Shown here one piece after another: positions 41,776-49,799 of a stretch of DNA of 53,786 nucleotides. The position numbers and the translations under genes were made by a program. The notes below the pieces were generated by a model that made no database searches, was not told the DNA's origin, and was given only the letters and a program-made list of their open reading frames with translations. Origin of the DNA: Chloroflexota bacterium (lineage in GTDB: Bacteria > Chloroflexota > Anaerolineae > B4-G1); contig JAAEPW010001164.1 of the NCBI GenBank assembly GCA_024232355.1, positions 1 through 53,786 of the forward strand. Direction: 5' to 3'. Each line of letters opens with the position of its first letter. Position 1 is the stretch's first letter.

Positions 41776-42717
41776 ATGCGTAGGATATTGATCATTGGAA
41801 TACTACTTGCGTTGAGCCTGACACTGGCGGTGCCGGCCTTTGCACAGGATTCCACTATCCACATTGTGCTGCGGGGTGAAAATCTGTTCCGCATCGGGTT
41901 GCGCTATGGGGTGACGGTGGATGCGTTGGTAACAGCCAATAGCTTGAGCAATGCCAGCCACATCTATGTCGGGCAGCGGTTGGTCATCCCTAATGGGAGC
42001 ACGAGCAGTCCACCAGCATCTTCAAGCGTGCATATTGTACAGCCGGGAGAGACTCTCTCTCGAATCGCGTTGCAGCACGGTGTTACCTCCCAGGCGATTG
42101 CTGCCGCCAACGGCATCGCCAATCCCAATCTCATCTACGTGGGGCAGCGACTGGTGATCCCAGGCGATAATGGCACACCGCCATCATCATCAAGCCAAAC
42201 GTATACCGTACAGCCCGGTGATACGCTCTCGGCTATTGCACTCCGTTTTGGTGTCTCGACGTGGTCGTTGGCCCAGACGAACAACATTCGCAATCCGGCT
42301 CTGATCTATGTTGGGCAAGTGTTGCTCATTCCCAGCGGGGCCTCTACATCCAATCCACCAACTGGCAGTCGCTGGATCGACATAGACCTCAGTGCGCAGC
42401 GGGTCACTGCCTATGTGGGGAATACAGCTGTGCGCAGTACGCTCGCCTCGACTGGTCTTCCTGCCACACCAACCCCTACGGGTCAATTCTATATCTATGT
42501 CAAATATGTATCCACTTTGATGACCGGGCCTGGCTATTATTTGCCCAATGTGCCCTACACGATGTATTTTTACCACGGCTATGGCATTCACGGCACCTAC
42601 TGGCATTCCAACTTTGGTTATCCGATGAGCCACGGTTGCGTCAACCTGCCCACGTCTGAAGCGCAGTGGTTCTTTAATTGGGCATCTGTAGGTACGCTGG
42701 TCAACATCCATTATTGA
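41776..42717 (+). CDS. LysM and L,D-transpeptidase (YkuD) protein
   Basis: A 313-aa secreted protein (signal ending VPAFAQD). Three LysM modules (about residues 29-73, 87-131, 142-186) bind peptidoglycan; each has the shape [18 protein letters not shown] and [10 protein letters not shown]. The C-terminal YkuD domain (about 197-313) has the catalytic HGTYWHSNF and SHGCVNLP with C288 in place. It would form 3-3 cross-links in peptidoglycan or attach proteins to it. GGGAGGG lies before the ATG. A bidirectional terminator separates it from the opposing glycosyltransferase gene. Confidence 0.95.
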   Translation: MRRILIIGILLALSLTLAVPAFAQDSTIHIVLRGENLFRIGLRYGVTVDALVTANSLSNASHIYVGQRLVIPNGSTSSPPASSSVHIVQPGETLSRIALQHGVTSQAIAAANGIANPNLIYVGQRLVIPGDNGTPPSSSSQTYTVQPGDTLSAIALRFGVSTWSLAQTNNIRNPALIYVGQVLLIPSGASTSNPPTGSRWIDIDLSAQRVTAYVGNTAVRSTLASTGLPATPTPTGQFYIYVKYVSTLMTGPGYYLPNVPYTMYFYHGYGIHGTYWHSNFGYPMSHGCVNLPTSEAQWFFNWASVGTLVNIHY

Positions 42718-42738
42718 TGGCGTGATGCGTAAAACGTG

Positions 42739-42772
42739 AAAACGTGAGGCGTAAAGATTTGCCTCACGTTTT
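42739..42772. terminator. Bidirectional terminator
   Basis: AAAACGTGAGGC and GCCTCACGTTTT, a perfect 12-bp stem with a 10-nt loop, with A-run on one side and T-run on the other. It serves the transpeptidase gene and the convergent glycosyltransferase gene. Confidence 0.88.
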
Positions 42773-42795
42773 CGCGTCTTATTTTTTTTCAAGTG

Positions 42796-43677
42796 TCACT
42801 TTGTCGTTTCAACGCGTTGCCAAAGCACATCCAGAGGACGGCGGAGTAATCGCACGTTGATGAACACCAGCAGCCACAAGTGCAGCCGGGCGGCAAAGAG
42901 AAGCAGCGTCCAGGGAAATTCTCGCAAGTGTCGAGGATACCGTAGTGCCAATCGCGTGCCGTATAGGATTTCCAGCCAAGCCGAGCGCATACGCACCGGT
43001 GATTGACGTATATAGTCTTGGGCATAACCACCAGCGGAACGGACCTTTTGCCGTAGCCAGTCGCGGTAGGTGGTGGGGTATTTGACAAATACGCACGCGT
43101 CAGGTGCATAGCCGACGCGGTAGCCCTGCTGGGCGATGATGTGCGAGATCACAGCATCCTCTGCCAGGGCATCTTTTGGTATGTGCTTGATCAGCGTGCG
43201 ACGAAAGGCAAAGAAATAGCCAGAGCAGACCAAGAAATCACCGGCCCGGTTGCGATCCAGTCGCATCCGGTGGATGCCTTCGGTGAGCAAGTATGACCAA
43301 TACCCCAACATTGTGTCACGTGGACTGGTGCTGTGGGGATGTCCTGTTACTGCTCCAACCTCTGGGTCTTTGAAGGGGGCCAGTAGAGGGGCCAGGGCAT
43401 TCTCGGCCACAAACACATCTCCATCGCTGAGCACAACGATGTCGCCTTGGGCCGCTTTTAGTCCAGCATTCAGTGCGGTGGGTTTGCCGCGTTGGCAATC
43501 GGCCACGTGACGCACGATGGGGTAACGGGCGGCGTAATCGTCCACCACGGCAGTTGTTTCAGGGTCTGGAGACACGACCAAGATCTCGGCATCGCTGGGC
43601 AGTTGGTGCAGAAATGCTTCGATGGCCTGACCTATTGTTGCTGCTTCACGGAAGGCAGTGATGAGTATGGTGAGCAT
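42796..43677 (-). CDS. Family 2 glycosyltransferase
   Basis: A 293-aa GT-A fold enzyme. The N-terminus ILITAFREAATIGQAIEAFL is the nucleotide-sugar entry, with GKPTALNAGLKAAQGDIVVL leading to the metal-binding DxD in SDGDVFV. The acceptor-side acidic motif is LAEDAVISHII. The C-terminal part has hydrophobic segments (LLLFAARLHLWLLVFINV) that may anchor it in the membrane. The start codon is 8 nt downstream of a -10 box, so the message may lack a leader. It sits beside the cell-wall transpeptidase; polysaccharide or glycolipid synthesis is likely but the product unknown. Confidence 0.88.
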   Translation of the reverse strand: MLTILITAFREAATIGQAIEAFLHQLPSDAEILVVSPDPETTAVVDDYAARYPIVRHVADCQRGKPTALNAGLKAAQGDIVVLSDGDVFVAENALAPLLAPFKDPEVGAVTGHPHSTSPRDTMLGYWSYLLTEGIHRMRLDRNRAGDFLVCSGYFFAFRRTLIKHIPKDALAEDAVISHIIAQQGYRVGYAPDACVFVKYPTTYRDWLRQKVRSAGGYAQDYIRQSPVRMRSAWLEILYGTRLALRYPRHLREFPWTLLLFAARLHLWLLVFINVRLLRRPLDVLWQRVETTK

Positions 43678-43685
43678 ACGAGTAA

Positions 43686-43713
43686 ATTATAGGCAATGCT
43701 ACGATCAAGTCAA
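43686..43713 (-). promoter_or_regulatory. Promoter of the glycosyltransferase gene
   Basis: On the minus strand TTGACT (43708-43713), a 16-nt spacer and TATAAT (43686-43691). Only 8 nt separate the -10 from the ATG at 43677, so transcription would start at or next to the start codon. Confidence 0.75.
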
Positions 43714-43725
43714 ATAGTGAAAAGT

Positions 43726-43785
43726 GCCCAAAACCCCTCTGGTGTTCTTCATTTTGCGAGAAACAGCAAGGGCGGGGTTTTGGGC
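43726..43785. terminator. Inverted repeat downstream of the response regulator
   Basis: GCCCAAAACCCC and GGGGTTTTGGGC, a perfect 12-bp stem with a 36-nt loop. It sits between the orphan regulator and the glycosyltransferase gene. On the minus strand it is followed by ACTTTTCAC, so it may end the regulator message. Confidence 0.55.
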
Positions 43786-43823
43786 CTTTGTCAAAAAGCT
43801 GTTTCTTGGTAGGGGATTGAGAA

Positions 43824-44516
43824 TTAGGCGTTTTTGTTGTTTTTGGCATCACCGTTGCCTCCAGGCACACAAACCAACCCCTGGCTCACGGCATAAGCGG
43901 CTGCCTGGGCGCGGTTCCTGACCCCTAGTTTGGTAAGAATGCTGCGTAGATGGTTCTTGACCGTATTGTGCGCAATGCCTAATTCCGTTGCAATTTCTTG
44001 ATTGGAATAACCATCCACGATCAGTGCCAGAACCTCGCACTCGCGCGCCGAAAGTATCCCACTTATGGCGGATTGTGTGGCAGGTCGGCTCCGTTGTGCT
44101 AACTGGTGGAACAGCTTGCCCGTCATCGTTCGCGATATTGGAACTTCTCCCAACATTGCGCCTCGCAAATATTGGAAAAGCGTTTCTGGCAACAGATCTT
44201 TGAGCAGGTACCCATCCGCTCCATACCGTACAGCAGTAGCCAGGTCTTGCTCATCTTCAGATACGGTCAGCATCACCACTCGCACATTTGGCATCTGGCC
44301 CTTGATGCGACGGGTAGCCTCCAGTCCATCGCAGTCAGGCATACGAATGTCCATCAGTACCAGATCAGGACGCAATGATTGGGTTTGCTCAATCGCTTCC
44401 AGGCCATCCGTTGCTTCCCCAACGACCTCGAAATCAGGTTGAGCGTCGAGCAACCGAGCTAGCCCTTTGCGGAATAACAAGTGGTCGTCTACCAGCAGAA
44501 TGCGCAACGAGTTCAT
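43824..44516 (-). CDS. NarL/FixJ-family response regulator (orphan)
   Basis: A 230-aa regulator. Receiver motifs: ILLVDDHLLFRKG, phospho-acceptor Asp in LVLMDIRMPDCDG, Thr in VMLTVSEDE and Lys in LLKDLLP. LuxR-type HTH: ILSARECEVLALIVDGYSNQ, EIATELGIAHNTVKNHLRSI. All catalytic positions are intact. No histidine kinase adjoins it. The start codon lies 7 nt after a -10 box and has no ribosome site, which suggests a leaderless message. Confidence 0.93.
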   Translation of the reverse strand: MNSLRILLVDDHLLFRKGLARLLDAQPDFEVVGEATDGLEAIEQTQSLRPDLVLMDIRMPDCDGLEATRRIKGQMPNVRVVMLTVSEDEQDLATAVRYGADGYLLKDLLPETLFQYLRGAMLGEVPISRTMTGKLFHQLAQRSRPATQSAISGILSARECEVLALIVDGYSNQEIATELGIAHNTVKNHLRSILTKLGVRNRAQAAAYAVSQGLVCVPGGNGDAKNNKNA

Positions 44517-44523
44517 CGCCGCT

Positions 44524-44551
44524 ATTATACCCGCTTCTGGCCCTCAGGCAA
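44524..44551 (-). promoter_or_regulatory. Promoter of the orphan response regulator
   Basis: Minus strand TTGCCT (44546-44551), 16-nt spacer, TATAAT (44524-44529). Seven nt lie between the -10 and the ATG at 44516, the distance at which transcription would begin on the A of ATG. The rest of the 44517-44730 gap holds only this and the nrtR promoter. Confidence 0.75.
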
Positions 44552-44670
44552 TATCGACGTCATGGGGATTTTCAAAGCGGAACAGGGTTGAAAACCAATC
44601 CAAAAAACAGACTGCGAACGTCGAGTTCATGCTCTGAATTTGCGAATACTTTGACACCGTTCTGCCCGCT

Positions 44671-44699
44671 TTGACAGTATTTCTGAGACACGTTATAAT
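44671..44699 (+). promoter_or_regulatory. Consensus sigma-70 promoter of nrtR
   Basis: Exact TTGACA (44671-44676), 17-nt spacer, exact TATAAT (44694-44699), about 32 nt before the nrtR start. Confidence 0.88.
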
Positions 44700-44718
44700 T
44701 GTGTATAATTGACACCAA
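44698..44718. promoter_or_regulatory. Candidate NrtR operator at its own promoter
   Basis: ATTGTGT-N7-ACACCAA, a 21-bp dyad that begins on the last bases of the -10. It keeps the GTGT-N7-ACAC core and 11 of 14 arm positions of the strong palindrome before nadE (left 5/7, right 6/7), and has the same position relative to its -10. Negative autoregulation is inferred. Confidence 0.55.
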
Positions 44719-44730
44719 TGGAGGAGTTGT

Positions 44731-45408
44731 ATGTCGTTGGAAGATCGACCACGTCCGTTTGTGACTGTAGACGTAATCATCTTTACCCTGCGCAGTAGTG
44801 ATTTGCAGGTATTGCTCGTAAAACGAAAATACTCGCCGTTTGAGGGAATGTGGGCTATTCCTGGGGGGTTTGTGGTCATAAACGAATCGCTGGAAGAGGC
44901 AGCGTTGCGCGAGTTGGAGGAGGAAACAGGCGTTCGCGATGTTTACCTGGAGCAGCTTTACACTTTTGGAAACGTCGATCGTGACCCCAGAGGGCGCGTC
45001 ATCACGGTATCATATTTTGCACTGATTCCTGCTGCTGCAATTGACCCCCGTGCTGGCTCCGATGCTGTCGAAACCCGTTGGTGGTCTGTGTATGATTTAC
45101 CCTCGCTTGCCTTTGATCACACCAGTATGCTGTCTTATGCGCTTCAACGGTTGCGTTACAAATTAGAGTACGCCGCTGTCGGATTCGAGTTGCTGCCCGA
45201 GGTATTCACGCTCAGCGAACTACAGGCCGCCTACGAGATTGTCCTGGGAGAAAAGCTGGACAAGCGTAACTTTCGGCGCAAAATCCTGGGCGCGGAGGTC
45301 ATTGAAGAGACCGAGATGTACCGGACCGGAGAAGGGCGTCCGGCCAAACTTTACCATTTTCGGGATGATTCTGTGGCCGAGGTAAAGGCGCGGCGCTTGT
45401 TTCCTTGA
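44731..45408 (+). CDS. nrtR: NrtR, Nudix-type transcriptional regulator of NAD synthesis
   Basis: A 225-aa protein with an N-terminal Nudix domain and a C-terminal winged helix, the hallmark of NrtR. The Nudix box G-x5-E-x7-REUxEExGU is complete (GGFVVINESLEEAALRELEE, then ETGV), so hydrolysis of ADP-ribose is not excluded; in characterised relatives the domain mainly senses ADP-ribose. The winged helix is in LPEVFTLSELQAAYEIVLGE and KLDKRNFRRKILGAEVIEET. GGAGGAG precedes the ATG. The NAD operon follows in the same direction with palindromes at its promoter. Binding of ADP-ribose by homologues releases DNA. Confidence 0.95.
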   Translation: MSLEDRPRPFVTVDVIIFTLRSSDLQVLLVKRKYSPFEGMWAIPGGFVVINESLEEAALRELEEETGVRDVYLEQLYTFGNVDRDPRGRVITVSYFALIPAAAIDPRAGSDAVETRWWSVYDLPSLAFDHTSMLSYALQRLRYKLEYAAVGFELLPEVFTLSELQAAYEIVLGEKLDKRNFRRKILGAEVIEETEMYRTGEGRPAKLYHFRDDSVAEVKARRLFP

Positions 45409-45426
45409 TTGCGCGCCACGAAATTC

Positions 45427-45455
45427 TTGACAAGCGTTATTTTTTGGTGTATACT
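45427..45455 (+). promoter_or_regulatory. Promoter of the NAD operon
   Basis: TTGACA (45427-45432), a 17-nt spacer, TATACT (45450-45455). Transcription should begin near 45462, inside the operator. Confidence 0.88.
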
Positions 45456-45475
45456 TAGTGTGCATTAAACACTAA
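45455..45475. promoter_or_regulatory. NrtR operator, perfect 21-bp palindrome
   Basis: TTAGTGT-gcattaa-ACACTAA, with perfectly matching 7-nt arms. It covers the expected transcription start of the nad operon, so a bound NrtR would block RNA polymerase. The palindrome type fits NrtR sites; assignment rests on the gene next door. Confidence 0.8.
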
Positions 45476-45496
45476 CGCTTTTCTTTTTGCTGACCG

Positions 45497-45517
45497 TTAG
45501 TGTATAAAATACACAAA
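45497..45517. promoter_or_regulatory. Second NrtR-like operator
   Basis: TTAGTGT-ataaaat-ACACAAA, one mismatch from the palindrome upstream, 42 bp (four helical turns) further on. The equal face of the helix suggests cooperative binding of two regulator dimers. Confidence 0.7.
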
Positions 45518-45546
45518 TCAAAAAGGAGATGTTGATGGTTATTTCT

Positions 45547-45549
45547 TAG
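45547..45549 (+). other. In-frame amber codon at the start of nadE
   Basis: AAGGAG (45523-45528) points to ATG at 45535. Its frame reads M-V-I-S-stop-QIAVWLREQL and then continues without break into NadE. The TAG stands where homologues would have a residue such as Gln in the first helix; CAG to TAG is one transition. Either a nonsense mutation, a sequence error, or a four-codon leader with re-initiation at TTG 45565. Confidence 0.75.
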
Positions 45550-45564
45550 CAAATTGCTGTATGG

Positions 45565-46269
45565 TTGCGCGAACAACTCGCCTCCACCGGTGCGGATGGC
45601 TTTGCCTGCGGCCTCAGTGGCGGGGTGGACTCGGCTCTGGCGGCGGCTCTGGCGGTGCGCGCGGTTGGTTCGGAGAACATTCTGGCTGCTCTTATGCCCT
45701 GCCACTCCCAGCCGGAGGACGCCACGTTGGGCCAACTCGTCGCCGACACATTCGGCATTCGCACCATCACCGTGGAATTGAGCGCAGCCTATGATGCGCT
45801 CGTCGCCCAATTCCCGCCGGATTCAGTGTCCGGCGGCATGGCGGCTGCCAACGTCAAGCCCCGCCTGCGGATGACGACCCTGTATTACCTGGCACAATCC
45901 CACAACTACCTGGTGCTCGGTTCCGGCAACAAGACGGAACTGCAAATAGGATACTTTACCAAACACGGCGACGGCGGGGTGGATTTGCTGCCGTTGAGCA
46001 CACTCAACAAGGCCGAGGTGTGGGGGTTGGCTCGCGAGTTGGGAGTGCCGAGAGAGGTGGTCGAGCGAGCGCCCAGCGCCGGACTCTGGCCCGGACAGAC
46101 CGACGAGGGCGAAATGGGCATCACCTATGCCGAGTTGGATCGAACGCTCGCCGCGATTGAGGCGGGAGACACCTCGGGCATTGACCCGGCGACCCTGGAA
46201 AAGGTGCAGGGAATGATGGCCCGTTCCGCTCACAAGCGGGTTATGCCGCCCAGTTTTCAATTGGAGTAA
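45565..46269 (+). CDS. nadE: Ammonia-dependent NAD synthetase
   Basis: A 234-aa enzyme (from TTG 45565) of the short, glutaminase-free NadE group; it amidates nicotinate-adenine dinucleotide with ammonia and ATP. The PPi-loop is GLSGGVDSALAAAL; GSGNKTELQIGYFTKHGDGG, DLLPLSTLNKAEVWGLAREL and PSAGLWPGQTDEGEMGITY are family signatures. The natural start seems to be ATG 45535 behind a good ribosome site, but that frame stops at 45547. The TTG at 45565 has no clear ribosome site, and starting there removes the first half of the N-terminal helix. It is the first gene of the operon. Confidence 0.88.
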   Translation: MREQLASTGADGFACGLSGGVDSALAAALAVRAVGSENILAALMPCHSQPEDATLGQLVADTFGIRTITVELSAAYDALVAQFPPDSVSGGMAAANVKPRLRMTTLYYLAQSHNYLVLGSGNKTELQIGYFTKHGDGGVDLLPLSTLNKAEVWGLARELGVPREVVERAPSAGLWPGQTDEGEMGITYAELDRTLAAIEAGDTSGIDPATLEKVQGMMARSAHKRVMPPSFQLE

Positions 46270-46276
46270 TGATTCT

Positions 46277-48187
46277 ATGCAAAACATACTTGATGCTGCC
46301 CAACCGTTGATCGAATTGACCATCGTCGAGGACATTGGACCGGGCGATGCCACGTCTGAAGCGGTGATGTCGTCTGATTTGGTGCTGTACGGGCGCATTG
46401 TTGCCAAGGGCGCGGGCGTCATTGCGGGTCTGCCCATCGCCGAGGCGGTCTTTACGCGCATAGACCCGGCCTTGCGCTTGACGGCCCACGTTCGAGATGG
46501 CGACAGGGTAAAGCCAGGTGAGTTGGTGGCAAAAGTGAGCGGACCGGGCCGGGGGATACTGACAGCGGAGCGGACCGCCCTCAACTTTTTGCAACAACTT
46601 TCTGGTATTGCGACCCTCACCCGTTCTTTTGTGGATGCCGTCGCGGGTACTGGCGCGACGATTCTGGACACCCGCAAGACCCGTCCCGGCTACCGCGTGC
46701 TGGACAAGTACGCGGTGCGTATGGGCGGCGGACAGAACCACCGGATGAGCCTCTACGATATGATGATGGTCAAGGATAATCATATAGATGCTGCCGGTTC
46801 AATCTTTGCCGCTGTCGAGCGGGCCCGCGCGACCTATCCAGATTTGCCTATCGAGGTTGAGGTCAGGAACATGGACGAGTTGGGCGAGGCGCTAGCTCTG
46901 GATGTTGATCGCGTCATGTTGGATAATATGAGCTTGGATGAGATGCGAGATGCGGTGCGGATGACTGCTGGCAGGGTGCCTTTGGAAGCTTCAGGTGGTA
47001 TCAACCTGGAGCGCGTTGCTGCTATCGCTGGAACCGGTGTGGACTATATCTCGGTCGGTGCACTCACCCATTCGGCTCCTGCCCTCGACTTGAGTATGAA
47101 AATCGCCTCTCGACCTCCCAACCTCGAGCCACAAACTCACGCCCTTGAATCTCGGATATCGGATCTCAAATCCCAACTGGGTGACCAATTGGTGATTTTG
47201 GGCCATCATTACCAACGAGATGAGGTTATCCAGTTCGCTGATTTTCGCGGGGACTCGCTCAAGCTAGCCCGTGAGGCTGCCAACTGCCGTGAGGCCAAGT
47301 ATATTGTCTTTTGTGGTGTGCACTTTATGGCCGAGACAGCCGCTATCTTGGCTCAACCTGGTCAGACTATCCTATTGCCCGATCTGGATGCCGGTTGCCC
47401 GCTGGCGGCGATGGCCGATCTGTCGGACGTGGAGCATGCGTGGGCACAATTGGGTGAGGTGATGGACGTTGAACGGGAGGTCACACCGGTGACCTATGTT
47501 AACTCGGCTGCTGATCTAAAAGCCTTTTGTGGTCAACACGGCGGCGTGGTCTGTACTTCTTCAAATGCGCAAGATGTTCTCTCGTGGGCGTTGGCCCGGC
47601 GGCCTCGTGTCCTTTTCTTCCCTGACCAGCATTTGGGCGGAAACACCGCCAAACGAATGGATATGCCACTAGAGGAAATGCTGGTATGGAATCCGAGTCG
47701 TCCTCTTGGTGGTCACGATGTTGCGACTGTGCAAAGAGCAAGAGTCTTTCTCTGGCGGGGTTGGTGCGCTGTGCACCAACGCTTTCTCGCTGCGGATGTG
47801 AAGGCGTGGCGCGAGCGAGATTCAGAGGTTCGCGTTATCGTTCACCCAGAATGCAAGATGGAGGTTGTGGACTTGGCCGACGAGGCTGGTTCTACGGCTT
47901 TTATCATCCGTCGCGTGACGGAATCTCCTCCGGGCAGCAAGTGGGCGATTGGCACCGAGTTTAATCTCGTCAACCGCCTCAAGAATGAGCATCCAGAAAA
48001 GTCTATTTTCTCCCTTTCGCAGAAACCGAGCCTTTGTAGGACGATGAATCTGATCACGTCGGAAAAGCTGGCCCACGTGTTGGATGGGCTTGCCCAAGGT
48101 AAAGTGGTCAATTCGGTCACCGTCTCGCCCGACGTGGCTCGCTACGCGCGGGTAGCGTTGGAGCGGATGTTGGAGGTGGGGCGATGA
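46277..48187 (+). CDS. nadCA: Fused quinolinate phosphoribosyltransferase-quinolinate synthase (NadC-NadA)
   Basis: A 636-aa bifunctional protein. Residues 1 to about 280 are NadC: ERTALNFLQQLSGIAT, ILDTRKTRPGYRVLDKYAV, RMGGGQNHRM, VKDNHID, LDNMSLDEMR, EASGGI and DYISVGALTHSAPALDLS. Residues about 300-636 are NadA: VILGHHYQRDEVIQFADFRG, VFCGVHFMAETAAIL, TYVNSAADLKAFC, VVCTSSNA, FFPDQHLGGNTA, HPECKMEV and SLCRTMNLIT. The three Cys positions of the 4Fe-4S cluster (in VFCGVHF, VVCTSS, SLCRTM) are present. The polypeptide would make quinolinate and convert it at once to nicotinate mononucleotide. The linker (about 278-298) is polar and poorly conserved. Its end overlaps nadB by 4 nt. Confidence 0.93.
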   Translation: MQNILDAAQPLIELTIVEDIGPGDATSEAVMSSDLVLYGRIVAKGAGVIAGLPIAEAVFTRIDPALRLTAHVRDGDRVKPGELVAKVSGPGRGILTAERTALNFLQQLSGIATLTRSFVDAVAGTGATILDTRKTRPGYRVLDKYAVRMGGGQNHRMSLYDMMMVKDNHIDAAGSIFAAVERARATYPDLPIEVEVRNMDELGEALALDVDRVMLDNMSLDEMRDAVRMTAGRVPLEASGGINLERVAAIAGTGVDYISVGALTHSAPALDLSMKIASRPPNLEPQTHALESRISDLKSQLGDQLVILGHHYQRDEVIQFADFRGDSLKLAREAANCREAKYIVFCGVHFMAETAAILAQPGQTILLPDLDAGCPLAAMADLSDVEHAWAQLGEVMDVEREVTPVTYVNSAADLKAFCGQHGGVVCTSSNAQDVLSWALARRPRVLFFPDQHLGGNTAKRMDMPLEEMLVWNPSRPLGGHDVATVQRARVFLWRGWCAVHQRFLAADVKAWRERDSEVRVIVHPECKMEVVDLADEAGSTAFIIRRVTESPPGSKWAIGTEFNLVNRLKNEHPEKSIFSLSQKPSLCRTMNLITSEKLAHVLDGLAQGKVVNSVTVSPDVARYARVALERMLEVGR

Positions 48188-49776
48188 ACGTCCACCAGAC
48201 GGATGTTCTCATCATCGGCTGCGGCATTGCGGGTGCGACGGCTGCGCTGCGTCTGGCTCGTGACCGGCAGCGTCAGATCACCCTTATCACCCGTGCCACA
48301 GATCCAGAAGAGAGCAATTCTCGTTATGCTCAAGGGGGCATTGTTACGTTGGGCGAGGAAGACGGTACGGACCTCATTGTCAAAGATATTCTGGCTGCCG
48401 GTGCTGGTCTGAGCTTGCCCTCCGCGGCTCGTATCCTTGCCGACGAGGGGCCTGGACTGGTCCGCGAGATTCTTTTAGAGACTGTGGGGGTTTCTTTCGA
48501 CCAGATGGCTGACGGGCGGCTGGCATACGGGCGAGAAGGCGCTCACTCGTGCCCTCGCATTCTTCATGTTGGGGACGCCACCGGACGTGCTATCGTTCAA
48601 GCGCTCATCACTGCTTTGCAGAGTCTGCCCAATGTCCGCATCGTCACCTCGGCTACTGCTGTGGACCTGATCACGTTCCCTCACCATGCCCAGGACCCCC
48701 TGGCTGTCTACGAGCCTATTGCGTGTCATGGGGCTTATGTTTTTGAACCATCTGATCGCACTGTCCGTAGCTATTTGGCGGGAACAACCATTCTCGCCAC
48801 TGGTGGCTTGGGGCGCATCTATCGTCACACCACCAACCCTGATGGATCTCGGGGGGATGGGCTGGCAATGGCCTACCGGGCCGGCGCACGCGTCATCAAT
48901 GCCGAGTACGTCCAATTCCACCCCACGGCTCTCGCTGTGCCTGGTGGAGAAGGGTTCCTTATCTCGGAGGCCGTGCGGGGGGAGGGAGGGCGGTTGCTCA
49001 CCCCCGACGGGCAACCCTTTATGCAAACGTATGCTCCTCAGTGGGGTGACTTGGCGCCTCGTGACGTGGTGGCCCGCGCTATCCATCACGAGATGGTTGA
49101 GCATGGCTATCCTTATGTGCTGCTCGATATTCACTCTGCTCTTCCACCAAATCGTATTCGGGAACGCTTTCCCACCATTCACGCTCGTTGTCTGGCCCTG
49201 GGAGTAGACGCGACTAGCCAGCCCATTCCGGTTGTTCCTGCCGCTCATTATTTTTGCGGCGGTGTCTGGACCGATGAATGGGGGCATACGACTGTTCAGA
49301 ATCTCTATGCTGTGGGTGAGGTTGCTTGTGCGGGCGTTCATGGTGCGAATCGCTTGGCTAGCACATCGCTATTGGAAGGGCTTGTCTGGGGGAACCGCGC
49401 AGCGCGGGATATCGCTGCCAGAAGATTCTCATCTGCCGTTGATTCTACTAGCGTGCCACACTGGGAAGATGAAGGATTGGAGGAAGAGGCTGACCCCGCC
49501 CTGATCTGGCGGGATATGCGGACGATGCAACACACAATGTGGCATTACGTGGGGCTTGTCCGCTCGACCCGGCGGCTGGCGCGCGCCCTACGAGACTTGC
49601 GCCACTTGGATCAGGATATTGATAGTTTTTATCGTACCACTAGGTTAAACGACGCACTGATCGGGTTGCGTCACAGTGTGCGAGCGGCTCTCATCGTTGC
49701 CGAGGCCGCGCAGCATAATCGTCACAGCCGTGGATGTCACTATCGCGACGACACAAAGGGCACTGCGGTTGCCTGA
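48184..49776 (+). CDS. nadB: L-aspartate oxidase
   Basis: A 530-aa flavoprotein that makes iminoaspartate for quinolinate synthase. FAD Rossmann motif VLIIGCGIAGATAALRLA, the substrate loop SNSRYAQGGIVTLG, AREGAHSCPRILHVGDATGR, TGGLGRIYRHTTNPDGSRGD, the flavin motif MAYRAGARVINAEYVQFHPT and VGEVACAGVHGANRLASTSL are all present. Length is that of typical NadB. The ATG overlaps the nadCA stop (ATGA), which would couple production of the unstable product to its user. Confidence 0.95.
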   Translation: MNVHQTDVLIIGCGIAGATAALRLARDRQRQITLITRATDPEESNSRYAQGGIVTLGEEDGTDLIVKDILAAGAGLSLPSAARILADEGPGLVREILLETVGVSFDQMADGRLAYGREGAHSCPRILHVGDATGRAIVQALITALQSLPNVRIVTSATAVDLITFPHHAQDPLAVYEPIACHGAYVFEPSDRTVRSYLAGTTILATGGLGRIYRHTTNPDGSRGDGLAMAYRAGARVINAEYVQFHPTALAVPGGEGFLISEAVRGEGGRLLTPDGQPFMQTYAPQWGDLAPRDVVARAIHHEMVEHGYPYVLLDIHSALPPNRIRERFPTIHARCLALGVDATSQPIPVVPAAHYFCGGVWTDEWGHTTVQNLYAVGEVACAGVHGANRLASTSLLEGLVWGNRAARDIAARRFSSAVDSTSVPHWEDEGLEEEADPALIWRDMRTMQHTMWHYVGLVRSTRRLARALRDLRHLDQDIDSFYRTTRLNDALIGLRHSVRAALIVAEAAQHNRHSRGCHYRDDTKGTAVA

Positions 49777-49799
49777 CTTGATCAAAAGGAGGCTTTATT

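Noticed and set aside
40197..43677. Capsule or exopolysaccharide cluster
   Set aside because: Only one glycosyltransferase is present; no flippase, polymerase or sugar-nucleotide genes.
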